The translations under genes and the position numbers were made by a program. The notes beneath the pieces were generated by a model. It was not told where the DNA came from. It was given only the letters and a program-made list of their open reading frames with translations, and did not search any database. A stretch of DNA of 47,671 nucleotides from Trichodesmium erythraeum GBRTRLIN201 (GTDB lineage Bacteria > Cyanobacteriota > Cyanobacteriia > Cyanobacteriales > Microcoleaceae). Below are positions 27,523 through 35,226 of the stretch, piece after piece. The DNA is taken from contig JAGGDU010000035.1 of NCBI GenBank assembly GCA_018457135.1, positions 1-47,671 on the forward strand. Direction: 5' to 3'. Every line of letters begins with the position of its first letter. Within the stretch, counting starts at the first letter, position 1.

Positions 27523-27866
27523 ATGACTTTGACTCGTTGTAACAGAACCTTGTATCCAATATAAATACACCGACTGTGTACTTGTTTGTCCAGTAGATGC
27601 ATTTCGGGAAGGACCAAATTTTCTAGTCATTGATCCCAATGAATGTATCCATTGTGGTGCGTGTAAACCATAGTGTCCAGTTGAGGCAATTTATCCATCT
27701 GATGAAGTGCCAAAAGAATGGGAAGACTTCATCAGCTTGAATGAAGATCTTGCCGGAAAATGGAAAGTAATTACAGAAAAAAAAAGACCCATTACTAGAA
27801 GCTGAGAAGTGGGCTGGCAGCGAACGCACTACACCCCAACATGTCTCAATAATAGTTTTCTTTTAA
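27523..27866 (+). pseudogene. Relic of a 7Fe (3Fe-4S/4Fe-4S) ferredoxin gene, FdxA type
   Basis: After a displaced ATG at 27523 the frame reads [40 protein letters not shown] and GACKP*CPVEAIYPSDEVP. This is the two-cluster motif of 7Fe ferredoxins with one cysteine replaced by Tyr and a TAG just before CPVEAI. A one-base shift in an A9 run (about 27776-27786) moves the tail (EAEKWAGSERTTPQHVSIIV) to another frame, ending at TAA 27864-27866. Such ferredoxins transfer electrons in soluble redox pathways. The fine preservation of the residues suggests fairly recent inactivation. Confidence 0.85.
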
Positions 27867-28125
27867 TTGAATTGAATTATTCCTCAGCCCCCGAAGGCAA
27901 ATCCATCTCTATATATAGCTTTCAACTAGCTTGTCACCCCGTGAGGTGAATACTATAGACCTTCTGTGTCAGAAACAACTATGTAATGGTTGAAAGTAAT
28001 ACTTGGGAATAAGTTGCCACGACAGAAATTCAACAATCAGGCAGTGGAGTTTTTCATACAATGTGCCATACTTAATCGTATAATACAGGATTGTAAGTCA
28101 GAAAGCTACACAGTGGAATTCTAAT

Positions 28126-28150
28126 CAACTTCTCTTGTGGGGAGAAGTTG
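28126..28150. terminator. Stem-loop with perfect 9-bp arms
   Basis: CAACTTCTC (28126-28134) and GAGAAGTTG (28142-28150) around a 7-base loop. No T-run follows on either strand, so terminator function is a guess. Confidence 0.35.
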
Positions 28151-28321
28151 CGATCCAAACATTCATGCAACAAAGCCGATTAATTATCTTTATTAGTAAA
28201 GATATTCCTTTTTTCTATCGTTCATAGCTCAACTCACCAATACCCATGAATTACTCTCAAATTATCTTATCCAAGAACTGAATCAGTTTTTACTCTTATT
28301 TTAACTATGACATCTATCTTC

Positions 28322-28354
28322 AAGCGATCGCTATAAAATTTAAAGCAATCGCTT
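28322..28354 (-). terminator. Imperfect inverted repeat after hmpD (HIP1-derived)
   Basis: AAGCGATCGCT and AGCAATCGCTT form an 11-bp stem with one mismatch, about 44-76 bp beyond the hmpD stop on the minus strand. It could end hmpABCD transcripts. The left arm is a HIP1 site. Confidence 0.4.
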
Positions 28355-28397
28355 AAATTAGTAGGCGCTACATATACTGTCTTTACCTAAGTCCTGT

Positions 28398-31300
28398 TTA
28401 TTTAGCTGTTGTATCTACGCGGAAACGCTCTACTGAATTTAATAAATCGCGAGCAACACCTACTAAATTTTGGAGAGAACTATAAACTCGCTGAGATTCT
28501 TGAGAAGTTTCTTGAGCTGTCATTTCTACTGCTTGCATTACTTTTGATACTGATTGTGCCACTTCATTTTGTTCTACTGTATCTGCAGCAATAGAACGAA
28601 CTAAGACATCAATTCTTGTTGTAACTTGAACAATATCTTCCAGAGATTGCTTTGCCTCTTCTGCTAAAGCTGTTCCTTTGATCACATGCTGAGTTGCTTC
28701 TTCCATTCCAGTCATTACTCCTCCTGTCTCAGTTTGAATTTGCATCACTGTATGTTCTATATTCTTAGACTCCTTAGCTGATTTATCAGCTAACTGTCGA
28801 ACTTCATCTGCCACCACCGCAAATCCTTTACCCGCTTCTCCTGCCCTAGCTGCTTCAATACTAGCATTTAATGCTAACAAGTTTGTGCGAGAGGCAATAC
28901 TGGAAATTGAACTTACAATTTTAGAAATTTCCTGAGTAAATTCTGATAAACGCTTTACTCTTCGAGTTGCATCTGCCACACCTTCCCTGATTTGGAGAAT
29001 ACCAGCAACAGTACGGTCTACTGTTTCCCCTCCTTTCAATGCCAAAGCTGCAGCAGAACGAGCTACATCTTCAGTTTCCCGAGCATTTTCAGCTACCCGT
29101 TGAATAGCATCAGTCATCACTTGCACAGATTGTAGAGTTGCTGCCAACTCTTCTGCTTGTCGCAAAGCATCCGTAGATAAACCTTGAGCAAAAGCAGCAC
29201 TATCAAGCGATCCCCGATTTACTTTTTGAGCAGCTTCCTTAACCTGATTAACAATTTCTCGCAAATTTTGAATTGTCAAGTTAAAGGAATCTGCCACTGC
29301 ACCCAAAACATCTGCTGTTACTTCTGCACTAACAGTTAAATCTCCACGAGCAGCTCCTTCCACATCATCTAGTAAACGAATTACTTGTCTTTGTAAGTCT
29401 TCTTTTGCCTGCTCATTTTCTTCTGCCTTTCTTTGAGCATCAGTGTAAGTTGCTTGGATAACTTTAGCCATGTAGTTAAACTTGGCAGCAAGTTTACCAA
29501 ACTCATCCTCTGAATAAATTGTTGCTCTAGCTTTTAAGTTTCCATCAGAAATAATATCGAATTGAGTATCTAAATCTTTATTTGCTCTTTTTATTTGCCT
29601 TGTTGTTATATTGCTCAGACCTAAAGCAGTTATAAAGCTACTTGCTCCTGCTCCCAATGTCATTATCCAACCGGTGCTACGCAAATTAGAAATTAGTTCT
29701 GTGTTTCTCTCTTGTAGAGCTTTGTAGGAAACTATATTACTAACAAAAGCTACTGCTATTAATGATGCTAATCCTGTTCCTGCAGCTATGTATAATTGTT
29801 TATGAAATAGGGAAGCATTTTCCAAAAAGGCTAACCAACCCTGTTCAATCATTACATTTGTATCTACTGCTTCTCCTTTAATTTTTTTGCTAAATTTTGG
29901 CAGTTGATGATCTAAATTATCTAGGTCTTCTATTGGTATAGCTTCTTCATTATCAATATCAATTGTACTAATATCAGTTTTACTATCAAACAATGCTCCT
30001 GTTGTCAATTCTATAGGTATTCCTCTGTCTGTTGTTTCTAAGTTTGGTGCAACTACCCCCATCTCAGGAATCTTTATCTCACTGAACATTTTTCTTCCAT
30101 CACTCAAGGAATCATAGTCCTCAAAATTACTAAATTCATCATCTTCTAAAAAACCATCTGCTTTTTTATCTTTCGTATTTTCATCTTCATCTAGATGGAA
30201 AGCTTGGCTGAATGCTGCTTCATCAAATTCATTGTTCTCAAAATCATCTGGTTCTTCAACTCTTCCCTGACCTTGGTCTTCTCTTTTCTCCCATTGATTA
30301 TATTCATTTCCTAATTTACCTACTTCATTGTCTGTTTTTTCCGAATTAGAGTTGTTGTTATTTCCCATCAACAAAGTGGCTTCATCTATCTCTGAAAAAT
30401 CATGTTTAATATGTTGATTTTCCATTTCTGGATATTTTGCTATGTCAGGTCTACTGTTTTCCATGTTATCCAGTTCCCCAACAACTATTTCCTCAGAGCC
30501 GTCTAGGATTTTATCCATTACATTCTCAAAATCTTCATTTAATGCCTCTAAGTCCAACTCTTCTATTGGATAATCTTGGCCAAAATTTATATTACTTTTT
30601 ATCTCTTTATCTTCTACTGTTTGATTTTCCGATATTTCTTGTTCTTGAAAGAATTCTTTTTGTTGCTTTTTCCAGATTTCATCTAGGTCTACAGTTAAAC
30701 TCAAATCAGATATCTCTTCTATAGCTTCACTATGTTTCCCATTCACAACTGTATCATCTTGTAATTTTTCAGATGTTTGATTTGGGTAAACTTTACTATT
30801 TTCTATTGCTAATTGATCTATTAATTCTTCATTATCTCCATCATCTCTAGACAAATTATCTTCAAATTGGACCAGCTCCTGTAAATTTTCTACATATTTT
30901 GAATCTTCATCCTTTGTATCCTTATTCAAACTACCATTCGTGACAAAAGGATTATTATCTTGATATGTAAATTCTAAATCATCTATATTTTCTTGATCAA
31001 AATCAAACTTTTCTTGCGGGTTTTCTGCTTTTAATTCTAAAGTCTTTTCATCTAAAATTAGTTCTGAGTTTATAACATCTTCTAAGTCTTTAGGATCTAG
31101 CTCTAGACCATTCTCATCTAAAATTAGCTCTGAGTTTATAACATCTTCTAAGTCTTTAGGATCTAGTTCTAGACCATTTTCATCTAGAAGTAGTTCTAAA
31201 TCTATAGCATTTTCTAAGTTTTTAGGGTTTAGCTCTACACTATTTTTATCTAGAATAAGTTCTGAATCTGTAACATTTTCTAAGTTTTTTAAATCTAGCT

Positions 31301-31715
31301 CTAAAGCATTTTGATTTGCGAACGCTTCCAAATAACTAGAAACTTCTCCTTCTTTTGAATCTTCATTTTGATCATTATTAATGTTAATATCTTCCAGCAT
31401 TTCTTCAACATTACTGTAGAGCCCTGGATCCTCTCTGATAAATTGCTCACTATCACTAATACCTTGTTGAGCATACTTAATCAGGTCAATATCGTCACTT
31501 AAATCTAAGACTAACTGGTATTGTTCTTTTGCCACATCATACTGATGGAGCCCATAGCAATATATATGACCACAAAGCAGACGAGAAGTAGGATCTTCTG
31601 GATAATCTTGAATTAAGTCATAAACTAAAGCTGCTGCTTGTTCATATTTACCTTCACTGTAAGCATCTTCTACCCTTTGATAATTTTGTAAAAAGTCTGT
31701 ACTTGATGATGTCAT
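28398..31715 (-). CDS. hmpD: Methyl-accepting chemotaxis protein of the pilus motility system (HmpD/PilJ-like)
   Basis: The frame extends to a TTG at 31733, but ATG at 31715 (MTSSSTDF) has a Shine-Dalgarno at the right distance, giving 1105 residues. Residues (numbered from the TTG) about 14-100 resemble a TPR-like helical segment. Residues 110-630 are acidic and low-complexity and contain four 22-residue tandem repeats (143-230). Two membrane helices follow (about 646-668 and 684-708) with only about 15 residues between them, so no periplasmic sensor exists. HAMP-like segments come next (about 708-830), then the signalling helices with the conserved tip (SIASRTNLLALNASIEAARA, GEAGKGFAVVADEVRQLADK). 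It should cluster with CheW and CheA to sense an intracellular or membrane signal and control type IV pili. It is the last gene of the unbroken hmpABCD run; hmpE has been separated by relic DNA. Confidence 0.92.
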   Translation of the reverse strand: MTSSSTDFLQNYQRVEDAYSEGKYEQAAALVYDLIQDYPEDPTSRLLCGHIYCYGLHQYDVAKEQYQLVLDLSDDIDLIKYAQQGISDSEQFIREDPGLYSNVEEMLEDININNDQNEDSKEGEVSSYLEAFANQNALELDLKNLENVTDSELILDKNSVELNPKNLENAIDLELLLDENGLELDPKDLEDVINSELILDENGLELDPKDLEDVINSELILDEKTLELKAENPQEKFDFDQENIDDLEFTYQDNNPFVTNGSLNKDTKDEDSKYVENLQELVQFEDNLSRDDGDNEELIDQLAIENSKVYPNQTSEKLQDDTVVNGKHSEAIEEISDLSLTVDLDEIWKKQQKEFFQEQEISENQTVEDKEIKSNINFGQDYPIEELDLEALNEDFENVMDKILDGSEEIVVGELDNMENSRPDIAKYPEMENQHIKHDFSEIDEATLLMGNNNNSNSEKTDNEVGKLGNEYNQWEKREDQGQGRVEEPDDFENNEFDEAAFSQAFHLDEDENTKDKKADGFLEDDEFSNFEDYDSLSDGRKMFSEIKIPEMGVVAPNLETTDRGIPIELTTGALFDSKTDISTIDIDNEEAIPIEDLDNLDHQLPKFSKKIKGEAVDTNVMIEQGWLAFLENASLFHKQLYIAAGTGLASLIAVAFVSNIVSYKALQERNTELISNLRSTGWIMTLGAGASSFITALGLSNITTRQIKRANKDLDTQFDIISDGNLKARATIYSEDEFGKLAAKFNYMAKVIQATYTDAQRKAEENEQAKEDLQRQVIRLLDDVEGAARGDLTVSAEVTADVLGAVADSFNLTIQNLREIVNQVKEAAQKVNRGSLDSAAFAQGLSTDALRQAEELAATLQSVQVMTDAIQRVAENARETEDVARSAAALALKGGETVDRTVAGILQIREGVADATRRVKRLSEFTQEISKIVSSISSIASRTNLLALNASIEAARAGEAGKGFAVVADEVRQLADKSAKESKNIEHTVMQIQTETGGVMTGMEEATQHVIKGTALAEEAKQSLEDIVQVTTRIDVLVRSIAADTVEQNEVAQSVSKVMQAVEMTAQETSQESQRVYSSLQNLVGVARDLLNSVERFRVDTTAK
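31048..31311 (-). repeat. 66-bp tandem repeat (4 units) inside hmpD
   Basis: Units start at 31048, 31114, 31180 and 31246, each 66 bp and in frame. The first two differ at about 3 of 66 positions; the other two are more diverged. Each codes a 22-residue acidic unit of the form NGLELDPKDLEDVINSELIL plus two residues. It is a minisatellite in the disordered linker, expected to change copy number easily. Confidence 0.9.
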
Positions 31716-31721
31716 TTGCTG

Positions 31722-31728
31722 CCCTTCT
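31722..31728 (-). promoter_or_regulatory. Ribosome-binding site deciding the hmpD start
   Basis: AGAAGGG on the minus strand ends 6 bases before ATG 31715-31713 and lies inside the longer TTG-started frame, so the ATG is preferred. Confidence 0.6.
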
Positions 31729-31882
31729 CTCAAGTTAATAATATTATTTCTATTATTTATTTTTAGTTTTTTAATTTTATCATTGACGCAATTAAGAATT
31801 GGGAATCAGCCTCATTCAGAAATCTTAACATATAAATAACTGAATCAAACAATTATTTTGACTTATCAACTATGACTTTTAT

Positions 31883-32401
31883 TTAGGCTGCCCATCGAGC
31901 CGAGCGAATAATTGCTTCTTGATCCAATAGCCTAAGAATATGCTCTCCCTTCTCACCAAAGACCCACTCTCCTCGTAAGAAGGGAGCCATGCCATCTGCA
32001 ACATCAGTGGACATTTTCAGCTTTTTTTCATCAAGCCACTCCATTCCTACAATCTTGTCAACCGCTAGTCCTAATATAGTGTCTTGGTCTTCTACTGCTA
32101 TTATTTTAATCTCAGTTTGATCAGGATTAATTGGAATTTGTTCTCCAAGAAATTGAGCTAAATCAGCAACCCAAATCACTCGCCCTCTTACATTTATTGT
32201 ACCTAAAAGTAAGGGCGAGACATTGGGAATAGCTGTAATACCTTCTGGAGATTGATAAATCACTTCTCGAATATCTGTTGCTAATAAAGCAAACTCATTA
32301 CCCGAAGGTAAATAAAATCGCAAATGTTGTTCACCTTCAGGATTTTCTAATTCTTGGATCCCTATACCTTGGCTTGGTAAAAAATCTTCATTGCCTATCA
32401 T
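31883..32401 (-). CDS. hmpC: CheW-like coupling protein (HmpC/PilI-like)
   Basis: The 172-residue single CheW domain links the receptor (HmpD) to the kinase (HmpE). Visible features are the start of the fold at RFYLPSGNEFALLATDIREV, LLLGTINVRGRVIWVADLAQ (the usual G-x-x-N-x-R-G motif), and ILGLAVDKIVGMEWLD. Length is typical for cyanobacterial PilI-type CheW. It lies 12 bp after hmpB and about 150 bp before hmpD, in the standard order of this locus. Confidence 0.92.
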   Translation of the reverse strand: MIGNEDFLPSQGIGIQELENPEGEQHLRFYLPSGNEFALLATDIREVIYQSPEGITAIPNVSPLLLGTINVRGRVIWVADLAQFLGEQIPINPDQTEIKIIAVEDQDTILGLAVDKIVGMEWLDEKKLKMSTDVADGMAPFLRGEWVFGEKGEHILRLLDQEAIIRSARWAA

Positions 32402-32413
32402 AGATTCTTAAGT

Positions 32414-32779
32414 TTAGCGTCTTAATAATTGCTTAACTGTTCCCACTAGTTCTGTGGGCTGGAATGGTTTAGCAATATAGGCATCTGCCCCTTGTTTTAA
32501 GCCCCAGTAACGATCAAACTCTTCTCCCTTTGAAGAACACATAACTACTGGAATATGCTTAGTTTGAGGATCGGATTTTATTCTCCTACAGACTTCATAA
32601 CCATTCATTTTTGGCATCACAATATCTAATACTACTATATCGGGTTTAGTATTTTTTAGTCGCCCCAAAGCTTCTACTCCGTCATTAGCAACGGTAACTG
32701 CTAATCCACTATTTTTGAGAAGCTGTGATATCATTTCTCTTTGGGTAACGCTATCTTCTACCACTAGAACTTTGCTCAT
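32414..32779 (-). CDS. hmpB: CheY-like single-domain response regulator (HmpB/PilH-like)
   Basis: The 121-residue receiver domain has acidic pocket residues VVEDS (6-10), acceptor Asp52 in VVLDIVMPKMNGYE, a Ser/Thr switch position in MCSS (80-83) and Lys104 in YIAKPF. In this system it is expected to be phosphorylated by HmpE and act on the pilus machinery, or as a phosphate sink like PilH. It is followed after 12 bp by hmpC. A 705-bp gap separates it from hmpA upstream. Confidence 0.92.
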   Translation of the reverse strand: MSKVLVVEDSVTQREMISQLLKNSGLAVTVANDGVEALGRLKNTKPDIVVLDIVMPKMNGYEVCRRIKSDPQTKHIPVVMCSSKGEEFDRYWGLKQGADAYIAKPFQPTELVGTVKQLLRR

Positions 32780-33484
32780 TTTTTTTTCCTGATAGCTTTG
32801 GCTGGGATTGATTAATAGTTTAAAGTATAAGTATTTCTTAAGATTTTCCGATTTTTTGATTTTTGGGCTTACCTAAATTAACTTATATCCACCGATGGAT
32901 ATTTTTATGTTCTTTGTTTGAATGGCCCAGTCAATTTTTATACTTAGTTAGTTTTCTTTCTTTGTCAGGAAAAGAATAAACCTTGAAAGTTATTCTAAGA
33001 ATCTTCGTACCTTCCTGCCACAGTAATGGTCCAAATCATACTTACTCATGAAATCAAACATAATTTTCTCGTCAACTTTAAATTTAGTATGCCCATAAAC
33101 TTCGTCTATCTTTCTTGATCTTAAAATTATCTATAAGGGTGAGGAGCTGGCCTATTAATCATTATTAAAATAGTAGTTGATAATCTTTATAAATAAAATA
33201 ATATTTTTTCTCAACAATTTTCCCTAGATTATTGTCACAGATATGAATAAAACATTTTCAATACTCCTTACTTAGGGTTGGCTGAATAAATATAGAATCC
33301 TGATTATACATAATTTTGAATAGTAGCTTACCTTGAGGGTATTGTTCAAAAAATACAAAATTAATATTCCCTCACTTGAGATTTTCCCTAACCAGAGTGA
33401 GAAAAATGCCGAAAAATTAATATACTGTAACTATTGGCCATTTCCCATTCCCTGCACTTACTAATAGGTTTTATTAATCCAACC
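32780..33484. other. 705-bp gap between hmpA and hmpB
   Basis: No open frame of coding character is seen. A short inverted repeat CTCACT...AGTGAG lies near 33372-33401. The gap is long for an operon interior, so a second promoter for hmpBCD is possible. Confidence 0.4.
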
Positions 33485-34702
33485 CTATTTATTTTTTGAG
33501 TAAATTCTGTTATTATCAGGACCTTCTACTAATCCTGGTCCAATATACTTTTCTACTAACATTAGTAATTCATTTTCTCCGAAAGGTTTAGTCAAATAGT
33601 GTGTAGCTCCAACTATTCTGGCCTTAACCCGATCAATAAATCCTTCTATACCAGTTAGCATAATGATAGGTGTTTGGTGAAATGCTGTAGAGTTACGCAA
33701 CATTGCGCAAATCTCATAACCACTTAGTTCGGGCATAGCAATATCACATAAAATTAAGTCTGGCTTAATATAAAATACTTCTCCCAACGCCTTGAGGGGA
33801 TCGCTCAGACTACTAGCTTCATAACCATGTTGATTTAAGATTGATTTAACTGTTTCCCGAATCACTAAATCATCATCAATACATACTACTTTACAAATTT
33901 TGGTTTCTCGTTCTAATGGCTTTGATTTCTTAATCATGCTTGTTTCTGAAGATTGATCTAGCAGTTGCACTATACCTTTTTGTACGAAAGGATAAATGGC
34001 CTTGGCTACTGTTAATACATCTCTGTTTAGATATCTAGCTATTTGTTGTATAGATGTCTGGCCATCTGACCAATGACTTAAAATATTATATATTCTCGGT
34101 TTTAATGCTTTCTTTAACTGGGCTGGAACTGAAATTACTGGACACTGTTCAACAGATTGAATATAAGGAGAAAACTGATTCCATTCCTGTATTTGTTTCA
34201 TAATTTTTGCCAACAATGACCTAACTTCTAAAGTGGTTAGCTGAGGTGTGAGTGCTGGCCCAAGCTCAAAAATAAATGCTCCTCGGCGAAGACTTAGTAA
34301 GTCAAATAGAGTTTCATACACCATATTATTAATGATACTACGTCCCTGGGCTGGCGTGAGCAGACCCTTTTCTAGCAAAGCCCATAAGTATCCATACTCG
34401 GGAGCATTGACAGATGCAACAGAAGGAACCTTAATTGTATCAAGATATCTATCTGCTTTGTAGCGATGTAAATAGTCTTTCAAACGAAATAAACTACCTG
34501 CACTTGGGGTAGCGTAGATAATCTGACCACTGAGAAAAAATACAAACCAAGATGCTTCTTTGGGAAAGTGCTTTTCGGGTTCAGCAATATTACTACTAAC
34601 TGGTGAGCTATAAGCCTTAACAAAAAGTTCACCAGTTCGCTGACCTAAGTCTATAAGTTGCAGGATGCTGCGGATATCAATTTCATTTAAATTTCCCTGC
34701 AT
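33485..34702 (-). CDS. hmpA: PatA-like response regulator, PATAN-REC (HmpA/PilG-like)
   Basis: The 405-residue protein has a PATAN (PatA N-terminal) domain at about 1-245, with MQGNLNEIDIRSILQLIDLG, QRTGELFV and WFVFFLSGQIIYA. A C-terminal receiver domain lies at about 268-390: CIDDD (274-278), acceptor Asp320 in LILCDIAMPELSGYE, Thr350 in IMLT, Lys372 in YLTKPF. In cyanobacteria such PatA-type regulators relay CheA signals to the type IV pilus motor, and PATAN domains bind pilus ATPases or partner proteins. It is the first gene of the hmp locus, diverging from hmpF with a 524-bp shared upstream region. Confidence 0.9.
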   Translation of the reverse strand: MQGNLNEIDIRSILQLIDLGQRTGELFVKAYSSPVSSNIAEPEKHFPKEASWFVFFLSGQIIYATPSAGSLFRLKDYLHRYKADRYLDTIKVPSVASVNAPEYGYLWALLEKGLLTPAQGRSIINNMVYETLFDLLSLRRGAFIFELGPALTPQLTTLEVRSLLAKIMKQIQEWNQFSPYIQSVEQCPVISVPAQLKKALKPRIYNILSHWSDGQTSIQQIARYLNRDVLTVAKAIYPFVQKGIVQLLDQSSETSMIKKSKPLERETKICKVVCIDDDLVIRETVKSILNQHGYEASSLSDPLKALGEVFYIKPDLILCDIAMPELSGYEICAMLRNSTAFHQTPIIMLTGIEGFIDRVKARIVGATHYLTKPFGENELLMLVEKYIGPGLVEGPDNNRIYSKNK

Positions 34703-34980
34703 GCAGCTTGTAAAATATAAAAAATATAATCTTTATGAGAAAAAATTTGCAATTTGAGACATGGCAATTATAGCTAATGTCTGATGTACAGTTAAAAGTG
34801 AGTCATAAGTACTTAATACAAGATATTTACTATTCATACCTTGTATATCATTTCCCCAAAATCTCCTTTCACATTCATATCCCTTTTAGTTTTTTGAAAA
34901 ATAACTAAGTTTTTTCAAAAATGGTAGGATTCCTTAATATATTCAATTTCATTTCAGGAAAAATAATTTTAAATTATATT

Positions 34981-35030
34981 CTAAGCTTACCATCTGAATT
35001 CAAAAAAAGGTAGCTTAGTAATTTTTTAAT
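34981..35030 (+). terminator. Stem-loop with T-run in the hmpF upstream region
   Basis: CTAAGCTTACC (34981-34991) pairs with GGTAGCTTAG (35009-35018) with one bulged base, followed by TAATTTTTTAA. It has the form of an intrinsic terminator reading towards hmpF and could act as an attenuator in a long leader. Confidence 0.45.
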
Positions 35031-35213
35031 TAGAATATTAGTTAAAGGTAGGTATACCAATGTTTAATTAATTTGGTAGCTAGTAATTTTTTTCTTTTAA
35101 GTAAATTTAAATAATTATTTAGTCTCTAATATTCACAGTAGTATAGTAATTTTCTGGCTTTCGGTGATAACATAATAAATTATGGAAATTAAGCTTTTAG
35201 GATAGAAACCTCA

Positions 35214-35218
35214 AGAGG
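35214..35218 (+). promoter_or_regulatory. Ribosome-binding site of hmpF
   Basis: AGAGG lies 8 bases before GTG 35227 and supports this non-ATG start. Confidence 0.6.
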
Positions 35219-35226
35219 ATAACGGT

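Larger units (their letters stand above)
27867..28397. other. Spacer between the ferredoxin relic and hmpD
   Basis: No gene is seen. It contains two stem-loops, described separately, and a HIP1 octamer near 28324. Confidence 0.45.
34703..35226. promoter_or_regulatory. Divergent regulatory region between hmpA and hmpF
   Basis: It contains the start signals for both directions. No clear -35/-10 pairs can be assigned in this very AT-rich DNA. A terminator-like stem-loop (34981-35018 plus T-run) lies about 200 bp before hmpF. Confidence 0.5.

Noticed and set aside
31048-31311. Regular repeats as a CRISPR array
   Set aside because: The 66-bp units are contiguous, in frame and coding, with no spacers; no cas genes are present.
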